A stretch of DNA of 64,000 bases, from contig CM025850.1 in assembly GCA_003952965.2 (NCBI GenBank), positions 711,370 through 775,369 of the forward strand, read 5' to 3'. This DNA is from Morella rubra (Eukaryota > Streptophyta > Magnoliopsida > Fagales > Myricaceae). This document shows positions 17,543 through 30,786 of the stretch, in pieces. Position 1 is the first letter of the stretch. Every line of letters begins with the position of its first letter. The translations under genes and the position numbers were made by a program. The notes under the pieces are model-generated. The model worked only from the letters and a program-made list of their open reading frames with translations. It was not told the origin of the DNA and did not search any database.

Positions 17543-19269
17543 GTGGCACTCGTTTTAATTTCGCAGTCAAGTCATAGTTACAAAATCGTACAATTTTGAA
17601 TGCTATGTATGGATTGATTAGCCTTGTTGTGCTGAATCATATTTGTGGTTTTTCTCTTATGTCTGGCACCTGTTGCTCGAAGATATTTTATTACGTAGTT
17701 GAATTTTATGTTAAAGTTTATCTGGATTTGGCATTACTCTTTTTATGCAAACTTCAAAACTGCAGGAAGTTAGAGTGAGAGTGATTGGAGAGCTTTGGGC
17801 CTGAAAATACCCCCTTGTGTGATCCTGCTATTCCTGTGGATCTTAAGTTGAGAATTGCCCGTCCTTGAAAGACAAGTTGTGAAAGCAAATGCGTGATTGA
17901 GAATGGCACATTTTTATTGCACTTGCATATTTTCAAGATTTTGTGGGATGTGGTGTGTGTTGTTAAGAATTGCTTTATAAAGACTGCCCAGAGTGCTGGC
18001 ACTACCTCACTAATGTATCAGAAGGTTTGGGCTGCCTGTGTACGTAGTTACGACTAAAATCCAGTTGCTGTTGCTCGTATGGATGTCAGCAGAACGACAA
18101 TAGGGAAGCTCTTTTTTTTTTCTTTTTTTTTTTTGTTGTGGTGTATGTTGACATCACAATTGTTTTTAACTCTTTTTCATGTAATATATACCCTTTTCCA
18201 TCATTCGGCTTGAGGACTCCTTTTTATTGGTTGCTTTGCTACGATACTCTTTTATGTCCCGATTTGAAACATTCTAATACTATCTTTTCCAGTCACACCA
18301 GGACAGACCGTTATGGGAATGAGTGTTGTATTTGGTTTGTGCATGGGAATTGGGAAGGGCAGTAAGCTTTGAGGTTTTTCCTCTTTTTATTTTTTAATAG
18401 TCTTTCTGGAGGTACAAACTTCCGTTAATCGGGTTACACGGTAACTACTGTAATTCCACCCCAGATTCTTACTTCGTTTAAGCTTGTGGGCTCTAACGAT
18501 GCGACATGGGATGTCAGAGAGAGTTGCCTCACATTGATAGTAATTTTGGGCCAACCACGTTGTACAGGTATTGCGCACAGAATATCTGCCTGCGAGTCCA
18601 CGAGTCTGTGGCTAGACCCGATTTCTTTTGCTGATAGCACAAAAGTACAAGGCCCTGTTTGTTAATGATTTAGCCCAACTGGGCCTACTTGGATTCCTTG
18701 CTGTGGGGAAACGAAAATGGAATCTTATTGTTTTCTAGACGGACAAGTTTTTGCCTAACCACCTTTTGGCTGGAGTAATATTCCATATCTCTTTTCTCCT
18801 TTGCAAATTGCATGCAGCGTTTTAGGATTTTCGTTTAGTCTCTAGAGCATCAAATGCTCACAATACCGCGCTTGTTAAGGTGTTTCACTCACTGACAAAT
18901 AACGCTAAATATCCGATCGTTCAAGCGCAAATCCGGTGTACAATTGAGATAGGGCCAACCCAAGACACGGTCTAGTACACTGACATCCACAACGTTGTGT
19001 GTCGTTGCAATAAAAGAAAAACCGAAAAAAGTGGAAGTCATCGAATTGATAATGATAACGGAGATCGCATCATATGCATGTAAATGAGTTAATGTAAATA
19101 TTGCTGGATGCATGGTGGAGACGACAGCGTCTCTTTGTTCATTCTGCTTTCAAGCCCAGTTGATTTGTATACCAATTCTGCAACTCTGCACTCAGCTGGG
19201 AAACTACGAACTCTCATCCTACCAAGCTAAACGCACTCTCAGACGATTATGAACAACTAATCAGCCTAG
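17543..19269. other. Intergenic region between eL24 and the LMI1-type gene
   Basis: Tail-to-tail spacer holding both 3' UTRs. T-rich tracts lie at about 18112-18134. Open frames here are short and give no recognisable protein. Confidence 0.6.
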
Positions 19270-21336
19270 TTATGAGGGATAAGAAGGCAGGCCACCCCAG
19301 TAAGGAGGAGATACTGGGTTATACTCCTCCACATTGAAGAGATAATTGCAGTCTGCAATCTGATGGTGACTTGCCCCTCGTGGCTTGTTAGAGCCATTAA
19401 TGGCGACTGACGTGCTCTCCACTGTCTCTTCCCCAGAGATATCTGTGTAACCTGTAGAGAGTTGCTTCCTCGCGACTTGCTCTCTCAGAATAGCTTTCAA
19501 TTTCATAACCTGCACAACCAGCCAATTTAATTGTTATTGGATCAAAAACATTTAAATAAGATGTTTGTCTGTTTTACTTTTTCCAACATACGCAAGGCAT
19601 TCGTCTTTAATGTCTAGTAATGAATAGAAAGGAGGCGACCTGTCGTTGGCGAGCAAACTAAAGAATCAGACACCGACAATACTTCAGAAAGTGGGACATG
19701 TACAGTACAGACAAGGATATGGCATGATCGCGTGTACACATTTATGTATAAGATATCGAGAGTAATTTCCCCCCTAGGAACATTTATAACACGTAAATAT
19801 GAGTCGGTGCCCATCGCATTTGATTCCTATCAAGTTTGAGGTTCTATTTCGCCTCAGTTTATTCATTCATAAGGTCCAAATCTTAAAACTACACATTGTT
19901 TAAGCCCTATTTCTGATCTTTCCGCCACGGAAATAAGTTTGCAGGAGTAAAAATGCTAGATCGAGTATATATATATAAAAAAAATGTCTTGCATTAAACT
20001 TTTGTTCATGTTTTATAGTGGGCACAAGCAGACACATCTTGTGCACATGAGTCAAAGATCTGTCTAACGTAGACCTAAAACGCGTCCGCGGATGGTGCAT
20101 TAGGGAAGGGGAGACACCAAACAGTCTAATACTAAGGAGCGTTCGGACTTCATGGCAAGAAAACAGCAGTTATATGCCAGAGCACTGCGGAAAGAGTCGC
20201 AAAAAATATTTTCAATTTAGTCGAATTAAGAAGATCAAAAGCAAGGTAGTCTCCATGATGGATTGGATGAGGAAGGACTAATGTTGTTGTACCTAAAGCT
20301 CTATGCCCAAGTGCGTCTAGTAAACATGGACAAAACAAAAGAGAGGGCTAGGGTGAAAAAAGATCGCCCACTGAGTGCTAGATTTGCATTCAAAACCGGC
20401 CGTTTCGATTTCAGATTCTCAAGCTTAAAAGAGATTTAAAAAAGAATTAGAACAAAAATGCAGGAAATATATTTTTGAGAAAGAAAAGAGATGAAGAATA
20501 TCCTTTTATACAGATTGCATGTGTAACAGTGTTTGACTTGCATGGAAAATTATAAAAGAGAGCTTTGCAGTAAGTGCGATATCCCTATGTATCTGTAAAT
20601 TTTGCTAACCTCCTCTTGAAGCTTCTGTTTCTCCCTAGAGATATCATCGTAGTCCTGTTTAAGTGCTTCGTATAGGTTCTCGAGGTGCTTAGCCTTCCAC
20701 CTGGCGCGCCTATTTTGGAACCAAACGGCGATTTGGCGAGGCTGAAGCCCGAGCTCCTTGGACAGCTTCATTTTCCTATCCGGGTCCAGCTTTCCCTCCT
20801 CTTGGAAGCTTCTTTCCAGTGAATCCAGCTGATCGCTCGTCAACCGCTTCTTCTTCTCCTGGCAGCTTCCGTAATTGTTGTTCTTGTCCATTGTTGACAC
20901 TAGCCCGTGCGCTGAGTCCACCATTCCCGGATGCTTCACCTCCATTCCTGCAAAAAGGAAGCAAATCAAGGGTACCGAACTGCTAGCTAGGAAGCCCAAA
21001 ATACTGCTTTCCTCATATGCTCATTTTTACTTGTCCTGCCAAACTGTCAAGTAAGTCTGCTGTCGAAGTAATCAAAGTAGAATGTGGTGATCTGAATGAT
21101 AATTCAATAACAGTGATAGAGAGCGTCAAGACATAAGTGTAGTAATACAATGATAGTGCATGTCCTTGAGTCTTCCAGGCATAGAAAGTCAAAGAAACAC
21201 ATGATATTCAGAAAATAGTCAACATTGAGAGACTCAGTTTACCTGGAAAGGGGTCATAGCTGTTATAGTTGTAGAGGAAGCTTAAAGAAGATTCGGGTCG
21301 AGAAACAAAGGGTCTTAAGCTCCCATTCCAGTCCAT
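19270..21336 (-). CDS. LMI1: HD-Zip class I transcription factor, LMI1/ATHB-51 type
   Basis: Homeodomain-leucine zipper regulator. In Arabidopsis LMI1 activates CAULIFLOWER, helps set meristem identity and shapes leaf margins and stipules. Three exons on the minus strand: 21336-21243, 20947-20610 and 19509-19270, giving 223 residues. The homeodomain covers about residues 62-121 and includes the recognition-helix core [15 protein letters not shown]. The zipper follows directly with L120, L127, I134, L141 and L148 at seven-residue steps. The N-terminus has the LMI1-like pattern of a Trp start and an [13 protein letters not shown] stretch. The C-terminus ([14 protein letters not shown], ending GGLPSYPS) closely resembles ATHB-51. 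The intron inside the zipper (about 1.1 kb, 19510-20609) falls after LQEE. ATHB-22 is the close paralogue and the alternative name. Confidence 0.92.
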
Positions 21337-24300
21337 ATTCGTCTCCACTTTCTGTCTCCTCCTCCTTCACATCCACCAAAAATTTACCTCTGTTATATGG
21401 AAATGGGGTTGAGTTGGTGGGACCACAAAGAGAAAGATTGGTGTAGGGGATGAAAACGAGTTAGGGAAGCGTGACGCTGAGTGTTGTAAGGACGTTCTAT
21501 TCTTTCTCTTTTAGGGTGCCAAAAAAGTGAATACGTTGAGAGAGGACCTGTGAGGCTCTTCCTATACTTCACTTTTGGGGAGCAACAAAGTTTTGTGTTT
21601 TATTTTATAGAGAGAGAAACAGAGAAGTTGAGTACTAGAAAGAAGTCAGGACGAGGCGTGAGAAAGTGAAGGCATATGTCAGTTCCATAGGAGCAGGACT
21701 ATCGGGACCAGATGGAGACCTTTGATGCCGCCCTTTCCTACTCTTCCATTTAAACTAGTGTCCAACCGACAACTGTCTCTCTCTCCGTGAACATAAATAT
21801 GTATATTTATCTAGGTGTGGCCAAAATGCAACATAGGAAGAGACGTGGGAATTTACGAGAGGGTGGCACACAATCAGTACACAAGGCCTGCCACCTGTTC
21901 TGCGCCAATAAAAGAAAAATGGCTCATCCTACTAGCGTTTCACCTCTCTGGCCACCTTAATAAAAACTTGGCAGTGTAGCAGAGAAGAAAGTCGAAAAAC
22001 TCTCTCTCCCCTCCGGCCCCCTCACTGTTGCCCCTATGTGGGTTGGGCTCTTATCCCAGAATTGCAATTGAATGAGAGGGTGAAGAGGGTGGCAGGTCTA
22101 GCTAAGTACGAACTAATGTACAGGGCATCTTTCTGAAACAAAAACGTCAATGGTTTTTTTTAACGGTACGTAAGAGAAGCCATTGAGCCTAAAATGGTGA
22201 AAGAGATGGATGAGACAGAGGCCTTCGTTGAAATGAGTTGTTATTCTTGTTCATTTATTAGAAGTGATTTCTGAATCCAGGATAACTGATCACTTCATGA
22301 TTAGTAGCGAGAGCACCGGAGAATCTGAGGAAAATTAAGGTTTCAAATTAAAATATTGATCAGAAGTGTTGCCTGCTTATGCATCCGGGCGCTCGCAAGT
22401 TCTCTTCTGCAACTTTAACGGGAAAATTACGTCTTTACAAACATGAAGATCTAACTCTCACTGATCATTTGCACTAGCTAATTTGGATTATTGAGAAATA
22501 TAGAAATTCAAACCATGACCTTAGTTTTGCAAATTAATTACTTGTCCATTTTGCACCTGAGTGATACATTCTCCTTAGTCTTTGACATTGAGTGGAGGTA
22601 GCATCTTAATTATGTGCATGAAGATCCATTCAGTGGCATATTGATGACAGTTACAGACAGCACTTCAATCGGTTGGCGTCCTCATTGTTCTTTAGGTGGT
22701 TAATGCATATTTGTACTTAACTCACCTCATCAACTTGGGATTAAGGCTCAAGTTTGAGTCTTAGGTTTTTCTCAATTTTTTCTAGTATACTTCTGCTCCT
22801 TGAATCATTAATTTTTGTATGCCCTAAATGAAATCACCTACGATGCAGACTGGGGAAAAGAAAAAAGGAGAATGAATCAGGTCGGGTCCGAAAAGATTTC
22901 CATTCTAATTTTTCCCTGCTTTTGCGTTTTCTGCAGATCATGTGATAGAGTCTTTTCTAAGTTATTTTAAAACTTATTTTTCTTCTTTCTCCCTTGTCTT
23001 TTTCACTTTAAGTTGAGAAGTGATAAAAGTCCTTCAAGCTTGACTGGCTACTGCTGGAGATAAGTCGCTCCCGACAAGGGAAGAGTCGAGTCCACGAAAG
23101 GTATAAGCATCCTTGGATCAGGACAACGAGCCCCATTTGGACCACACCTTTAGGTTAAACTATCAGATTCAGCTTGGACCATCTAGCAGTACCATTTCAG
23201 AGCGTCAATTGTTCTGCTTTCAAAAGCTGATTGGAATGGCCAGTTGAACCAGTTCTGAAAACTTAATAAAGAACCCATAGGCCCTTGTTTTTATCGTTTG
23301 GAGGACGAGACTGGAAAATGACGTGCAAAGCTCAACTCGACTCAATTAATGACTTCCAATCTCTCCCTGCTCTCCACGTCTTATTCTTATTTGTATACAG
23401 AAAAATAATCTGATTAGGCCTCAAAAATATCGATGAGGATAGTGTCAGAGAAGTCTTAGCATAAAAATGCTTAAATTTGTTTTAATAGAGTCACTCTCAC
23501 TCGCTACATGATTATCCATGAAAGCAAGCTCTGGATTAATCGATACACAGCAGGCAAAAGCAAGAGCTCCTTTTTTCCCCAAGGGAATGACTTGTACAAA
23601 GACAACAGAAATATGGACCATCGAGCTCTGCTTTGATAATGAGGGTTCTTTCAGCTTCATTTCCGACAACAGGATGCGGTCGTTTTATAAGGATTACTGT
23701 CTTCTAAAGAGTGATCAGGGTCAGCTTGAGAAAAGCTCATAAAAGAGTTTAATCATTAATTTATGTGTTGTTGACAGTTTCCAAGTTTTGCAGCATGTAT
23801 ACTGCATGCCAATTCCACTCCAGCCATGAATGTAGAAGAAACGAAGCTTAAAAAAACATGATCCTTTTCTACCGCATATGCGCGGCGATTTCCACTATAA
23901 GCAGCTAACCTAGCTAGTTTCCAACATGCCATATTGATACCAGTTGGTTCAGAGCAACTGTTGCACAGTAAGTTCATAACACACTTGGCCAGATAATGAC
24001 AAAAATATATAGGTGACAGAGACCGAGAGAGAAAGTGTTAGGTATCTAAAGCTCTACAACCCCTACAACATAAGCTCTACGTTATCGAACATTTTTAGCA
24101 GCTAGCAGTGGTCCTGATTAGGTTGGCAAACATTAACTCTTTAACCAGCTAAAGATGCCAATATTAAAAAGTTGCAAGGCGCTGCCTATGCAGAAAACTT
24201 AAAGGTTAGAGTTAGAGATAAAGTTTCCTAATATCAGTGGTCCACGTACGGGTAAACTTTTCAATGTGAACCATCTAAAATGAACCTATTTCCAGAAAGA

Positions 24301-26552
24301 GCAGATGAAAACCGAATTTAAGACACGTCCCCCGACAGCCTATAAAATTATATCGTGAGAGCTGCTGGCTGCAAAAGAAGGCGGTGACTGTACGCAGGCG
24401 GCGCCGGGCCTGGACCAATATATCTAGCACTCTATCTACATAAATGTTCATGAGCCAGTATTTATTAGGAACCGCGATATTGCAATGCAAATTTCTACCA
24501 GAGATCTGCAGTTCTAATATGATCCAGACATCAATGCCATAACGGTATGATCATAAATGGACACATTCAATGCAAGAAAGAAGAGCATCCATATGTCCGT
24601 ACTTGACAGTAAAACATTGTGATCAACTCGTCAAAATCTCCGAAACAGAAAAGCTCCCTCGTAGCTCTTTAACATGTTAAAATTTCTTCTTTCGAGTCGT
24701 CAACCTTAATCATCAATTCCTGAAAACCTAGAAAGACACTGTTATCTTAAATAATGGACTTATTCTGCTTTTGCAGGTTTTTAAAGAAAAAAAATACCCA
24801 AGCCCTCTGGAAAACTAGTTGGTTTGTGGAAAACCATGGTACGGAAATTAGTCATAGGTACTGTTGAAGGTGACACCAGTCAAAGTCCCCTGGTGCCTTC
24901 CTTTTCTAACGAAAGCATTCAGGATGCAGGTCATGAATCTTGAATTATTGCGCAAATGGAAGGCGTTTTCACCTGCCAAGCAATAGTCAAACTAAACGAA
25001 TCTGAACAAAAGATGCTGGTGGAAAACTATTACGATAACTCAATGAACTAAACGCTTGGGGCACGTGCGTGTGCGTGTGCGTGTGCGGGAAGGCGCCCAC
25101 GTGGAGAAAACAACGTTCTATTGTAAGTAACTCCAATTAGAACAGCTACTTAAATCAAATTAATTATTTTGTACGCCCGCAAAGACCAGCTGGTTTGCGA
25201 TTGCCTGAAAGTTATAATAATCTATAACTACTATTTTATTCAATAATCTCCTGAAATCTTCACATTATACCCAAAAAAAAAAAATCTCCTGAAAATTATA
25301 AATTATTTTGGTGGAAAAAAAAATCCTCAACAAATTAAAATATGTAAAATTAAGCACTTAGTCTAGTTTATCTCTTATTATATGCTATAAGAATTTATAA
25401 GTGCAGACACAATAACAACCTGTAGTAAAATAATTTTGTATAGTGACGTAGCACTTAGATGTTTCTACTATTTTAAGGTCTATCTAAAATCGGGATAGTT
25501 ACGGATGAAAGTGGAAATCTGGACCAAAAACAATACCTAGCTAGCTTGGTGCATAATTACTTACCCACATTGTTGGACTATTGTTTTTAGGTTGCATGTA
25601 CATTTAATGAGTTCGATATTCCACACCTCTCCTATAATTTTTTTTTTAAAAAAAAATTAGAAGTAGCCCAAAGAAATTAGACAAACAAAAAATAGGCTAT
25701 CTCAGATAATAACGAAAAGGATTATCGAGGATTGGGATATATGCACTTTTCCTGTAAAATAACAAGCACTGTAGTATAACATCCTGACGTCACCACTGGA
25801 CCGCAAAGGTGGGTTCAGTTGATTTAACAGACCCAAAAACCCGTGATTGTAGCCCACTCTCTCCTCGTACAGAACTGAAATAAGCCCCTTTTCTTTTTGG
25901 AGGACGAAGAGCAATATGGATTGCGTTGGATCAATCCCCAGCTTAGCCAAGTTGCATCCATGTTCCATTTGTTCCGTGACACTTCTGAAAACCTTTCCTT
26001 TTATTCCTGTAAAGGTCGGGTGAAATTCCAACGAGCGATCACTAGTTTAATTCATCCCAAGATGCGTCGTCGTTCACCACCTAAATGTATAGCCTAAGCA
26101 ATACTCACGGATAAACGAACTCATTTCCTGTTGTTCGGAAAAGAAAAGAAGAGGGAGAGAAGGCCCGGCCCTGTCGCAGGGTCAGGGAGTGCGTGTGTGT
26201 TGGGTCTGCATTCTCTGATCCGGTCCAAATCTCGCAATTTCAAGATAAAAGTGCTTGGCAGTAAAGACTTGGTTAGAGTGTCCACTCAAAGTGAATGGCA
26301 CAAGCAAGGAAATAAGCCAAAGCATTTTTCGTTAATCTTGTAGGCAAAGGTATATAGAGAGAGAGACAAAACTGGGTTACACAGAATTAGAATATTACAT
26401 AACCATCGGCCGTGCAAAAACCTACTAAGATGACATTCTTCAAAACAACAAATGCCCTCCTAAGTGTGAGCTGTATAATAAATCAGTAAATCACATCTAA
26501 ACTCCTCTGGGATCACTGACATCACTAAACAATTTCACAGTTGCGTATATGG
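21337..26552. other. Long intergenic region upstream of the LMI1-type gene
   Basis: About 5.2 kb with no recognisable gene. The first 1-2 kb next to 21336 is the promoter side of the LMI1-type gene and may hold its developmental enhancers. A (GTGC/GTGT) microsatellite lies at about 25066-25088, and poly-A tracts near 25273 and 25640-25660. The end next to 26552 is probably the 3' UTR of the F-box gene. All open frames are short and unsupported. Confidence 0.6.
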
Positions 26553-29500
26553 CTACTTAAAAACCCCTTTTCTTTTAGGCTTTCTTAAATCACTTGGGAT
26601 AATAAATACAGAATCTACACAAAGCCCACCTTTTGAATGTGTGCAATCTATCTGTTTCATGGAAAATCTGACTTCGGCCGCAGGTTCTGAATCACTAACA
26701 ACAAATTCACCTACCTTGTAATCTATCCAGCATCCACGCTTATGATTGCCATTGGTTTCGTCGTGTTCGGTGTCATCTAAACAGCACTCACATGATGCCT
26801 CCTGACCATCCGATGTAGACAACTTAAATCTCACTGGCTTTATATCCCAACCATGGGTGTGCTCAAAGGTACACACACGTCTTCCCAGCCTTTTGCAAAA
26901 CCTTCCAAGATGAAGCCTGAATGACAGAGTATAGATATCAGCAGGAAAAGGGAATTTGACCGCCCCATCTACTTCAAACCACCATATTTGCTGCAAATAG
27001 GCTACAATATGGAACCTGCAAATGAAGAGGTGCAATCAAAATGTAAGAGCAGAAGGCTATGCCAATTAAGCAGAAAAAATAAAACTAAAGACAATTAGAC
27101 ATCTGTGGCGAAAGAGATTTTGTCATAGTTTGTAAGGGTATGAAGCAAATAAAGGAACTTGAGCTATGAATGATGTATATCTGACAAAATGATTCTCATC
27201 AAATCTTTCTAATAGGTAACGAGGACCACTAATGCATGCTTTTTTTATGTATTTAACACCAGCACTGAAAAGAAAAAGTTGAACATTAACTTCTCCTAAT
27301 ATATATGTCAAATGGCCTCAGCATTTGCGAAACCAGGCCTTCCGAATGAATATAGGACTTATCAAGGTATTCAACAAAGCAGAAAATATTGAAGGGGCAA
27401 TGAGTCCTTGGAAGCCTATCAGAGTACAAAAAACCACTTCTATGAAGACTAAGATCGTTTTTACAGCTCGTGAACCATTACAGAAGATTCATCGGAAGTC
27501 ACTTGAAGAGGATGAGATGGTGGATATACATTTTCCACCCACCAATTTTATTTATCTGAGAAGACAATCCCCAAATACAGAAATATCCACAATACCATTA
27601 GATTAAAAAAACATGAACTGGTAGAGCAAATGACAGATGAATATTGGGGGTCATGCACTAAATACCAAGGTTGGACTTCAGAACTGTGGACAAGAGAAGT
27701 ATCTAGGAACACCACCATAGCAGATTCAGATGATGCAAAACTACTCCACAGCGACTCTATTAAATAAACCAGGACTGATAGTTGATAATATCAACTCCAC
27801 GTCAGATCTAAACCTCAAGCAAAATTACAATAAAGTGACATGAAAGAGATAAATATGGAAGTGCTCTTCAAATTCCAAAAAGCCATCTGCAACTCTTTCC
27901 ATGATGTCATGTCAAAGTTCATTAAAAAAACAGCAGCGTGAGAATTTCAGATGGCAACGAATACAAAAAAGTTGACTATTAAGAAAGCAAAACAGGGTCT
28001 TAACGGCCATTACTCAGAGCTTGTCCAAGTTAAGTGGTGTCCTCTATCCTGATGTCCAACTTAAGCTATCAGTCCTAATGCAGATACAACTCTTTTTTTG
28101 GGTATGTAGATACAAATTTTCTTCACTCTGAAATTCATTTGATTCTGCAGAATCAACAATTAGCATGACAAAAGAGTAAGAGCCAAGAAAAGAGGATTCC
28201 TGTCATCCTGTTACCATTAAAGGAAAGCATGACGAAAAACAGTTTGCACAGAGCACGCAAGCCCATTAGACGACAAAGACTAATGTGTGAACCTCCTTCT
28301 TCACATTTTGGTAATATGTACAAAGTGCCAAGAAGAGCCCCAACGAATATCTATTACGCCTGAGTGAAGCATATTCACCAGCATTCCTATAAAGCTTCAG
28401 TTGGCAATCTTACAATCTATCAAGTTTCTCCTAACTTGCTCAGAGAATGGAAGGAAAAAGAGTTGGTCATGACTCATCCAGGAATAAAACTCCTCACAAA
28501 AAAGGAACTCCATGTTACTATTAAGCGATAGAGACAGAGATAGCCATTATCAATATTCCACAACAGGTCAGTTCACTCAAAAAAGCATAGTCTTTATTGC
28601 TAGAAGTATATTCTATATCCAATATAGTAATTTGTTTTTTAAGAGATACAATTTCTTAGTAAACTGAAGATTGAGCAAGGTTTTGTTGCCATTATAATCT
28701 CATAGTTAAAGCAGAAACCACTTGTACTACATTCTTAAGCAAGCTAAGAAGAGCCTCACATAAGTGCAGCATTTCCTAATGGTGGGATGGGACTAATCAG
28801 TAAAAGCTTCAAGAAGTTTGATTTGGTTCCCTCACTAGCTCAAACTATAGATCAAAATTGTTACAAAAGAAAGCAATTTTCTTTTGTGAGCCGGAAACTT
28901 TGAATGTACAATGAAAGAGTGAAATATTTAAATCTCTTGCACTAGAGGACCAAAAAGCAGGAATAATTTAAAAAGAAGATGAGAAATAAAAGGGTAAAAA
29001 CATCGAAAGCACTCAGGAAACACCAGATTCCAGCAAGTCTGAACTCCGAAATGACAAAAATAGGCTTATATCACAAAAAGAAGAGCCAACTGATATCTTG
29101 AATAGATAAGAATCAGGCTACATTAAAAATCTCATGTCAGCAGAATTTAATAGGTAAACCTGGAAAACCTCAAACTATGTAAGAGGGACCATACCAATGA
29201 ATCAAGTGTTCAATTTTCCTTCCCATTATACACTCAAAAAGTATGAGGAAAAAACGATATCTCCTCTTCTCTACTTTCCCTAAGAATAGACTCAGTCCTT
29301 TTATGCCCTTTCTCCTCAAAACTACAAATCCACCACCAAATAAGTGATATACAAGAACAGAATCTGATAAAACAAACTAATCGTGCTATCATATGTGCCT
29401 GCTAATATTTCAAGGATAAACAGAGAGGGGAATGGTTTCCTTTAAAAAAAACACTGGTCAGTCTTTCCGGAAGCATGGGAAACCATTCTTCAACTTACCT

Positions 29501-30786
29501 ATCAACAGGGCTTTTATCCCAATATAGAAAAGATCAGGCCAAAAGTGGTACAGAAAGTTGAAAATTTCCATAAATCCATTTCACTTTTGATAATCTTGGA
29601 AGAATTTAGAAGCAGCAACTAGGGGCATGTTCATTTGCGAAAAAAATCTTAGAATTCTTTACAAAACGAACATCCCCTAGTTTTTCAACTAGTTTTCCTC
29701 TCTCCACTTTTGTCACCAACTCCCATAAAACCAAAATTTAGGTTGCAAACACCAAACCCTTGCAACAGGCAATTCCTACCTTCTTACCAAAACAATCCAA
29801 TTGCACACATCATGTGGTGAATGTATGCATAACTATATTCTTCCAATGCTGTTAATGATAGATTGGCAAACAAAAGGCTCAAATAGAGAACTCCTAAATC
29901 CACATAACATCGAATTTGCAAACTTTTCCCATATGCAGACACTATTATTCTGAGTTCGCGAAATAGAAGGGGTAAGCAATATTAGGCTTCCATAGAGAGA
30001 GTTGATGAGTACCACATATCTAACAACGAATAAGTAAATATTGTGCACAAAGTTAATAAGCTAACTCAACGACCATGCCATATCAAGCAGATTACAGGCT
30101 ATTCAGTGAATATTTACCAAGCACAGGGAAGAAAAACAAACCATTAGGTATCAAGGTTAAACCCAAATCATTTCTAACTACAAATTGTCTCATAAGCCCA
30201 ACATAAAAACATGACATTTAAGGAAAATTTGAAAGCTTGTCAATGAATTTCTAACCTAGATTCTTCCGTAGGAACCCAATTCCAGTATCTCCGGTCCTCA
30301 ATTCCGGTTATCGCCAGGCCTTTTGCTGATATCGCCATGCAAACCCTTCCCGTCACCCTATCCAGCCACACTTCCTGTAAAAGCCCAAAATTCCATAGAA
30401 CATCAAAATTCCGAATTTCCCATCCTATCTCTCCAATAAACCCTAAATCTGACAGTCTCGATATTTGCCCAAACCTTATTCCCGTCATCGAAGGCCACGG
30501 GGCGAGAGAGCAAAGCGAATATGTCCTTCTTAGACAAGTTCTGGTACCTCTCGGGGGGCAACAGATCGAGCAGATCTTGGTAGTTAGGGGGCAACTTCCC
30601 TTCCCAGACCGAGTCCGAGGAAGCCGCGCCGCGGAAGGCACGGTTCAGCCTCGCCAGGTTGCAAATCTCCGGAGGAGTCAGGTAGAGGAACACGCAAGCC
30701 ACGCAGCTTTCCGGTATGTCCCCCAATCCCGGACCCAGGCCCGACCCGTTCGTCCCCTCCGCAAGAGCCGAAAGCGTCGCCCCCAT
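26553..30786 (-). CDS. PP2-A15: F-box protein with phloem-protein-2 domain (PP2-A15-like)
   Basis: Predicted substrate receptor of an SCF (SKP1-cullin-F-box) ubiquitin ligase with a lectin-like PP2 domain. Three exons on the minus strand: 30786-30475, 30374-30256 and 27015-26553, giving 297 residues. The N-terminus MGATLS has a glycine at position 2, a possible myristoylation site. The F-box runs about residues 21-65 (LGDIPESCVACVFLYLTPPEIC). The PP2 domain follows, marked by EDRRYWNWVPTEESRF, YLQQIWWFEVDG, the LGRRVC...HGWDIKPV segment and SMKQIDCTHSKGGLCVDSVF. The N- and C-termini match remembered Arabidopsis PP2-A15 more closely than PP2-A13. Intron 2 is 3.2 kb (27016-30255), much the longest in the window, and I recognise nothing in it. 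No damage is visible. The sugar-binding role is inferred from the family. Confidence 0.95.
27016..30255 (-). other. Large intron 2 of the PP2-A15-like gene
   Basis: 3.2 kb between exons ending in TCTAG and starting GTTCCAT. The DNA is AT-rich. I found no terminal repeats, no tRNA and no open frame with family similarity. Its size suggests old insertions, but none could be delimited. Confidence 0.5.
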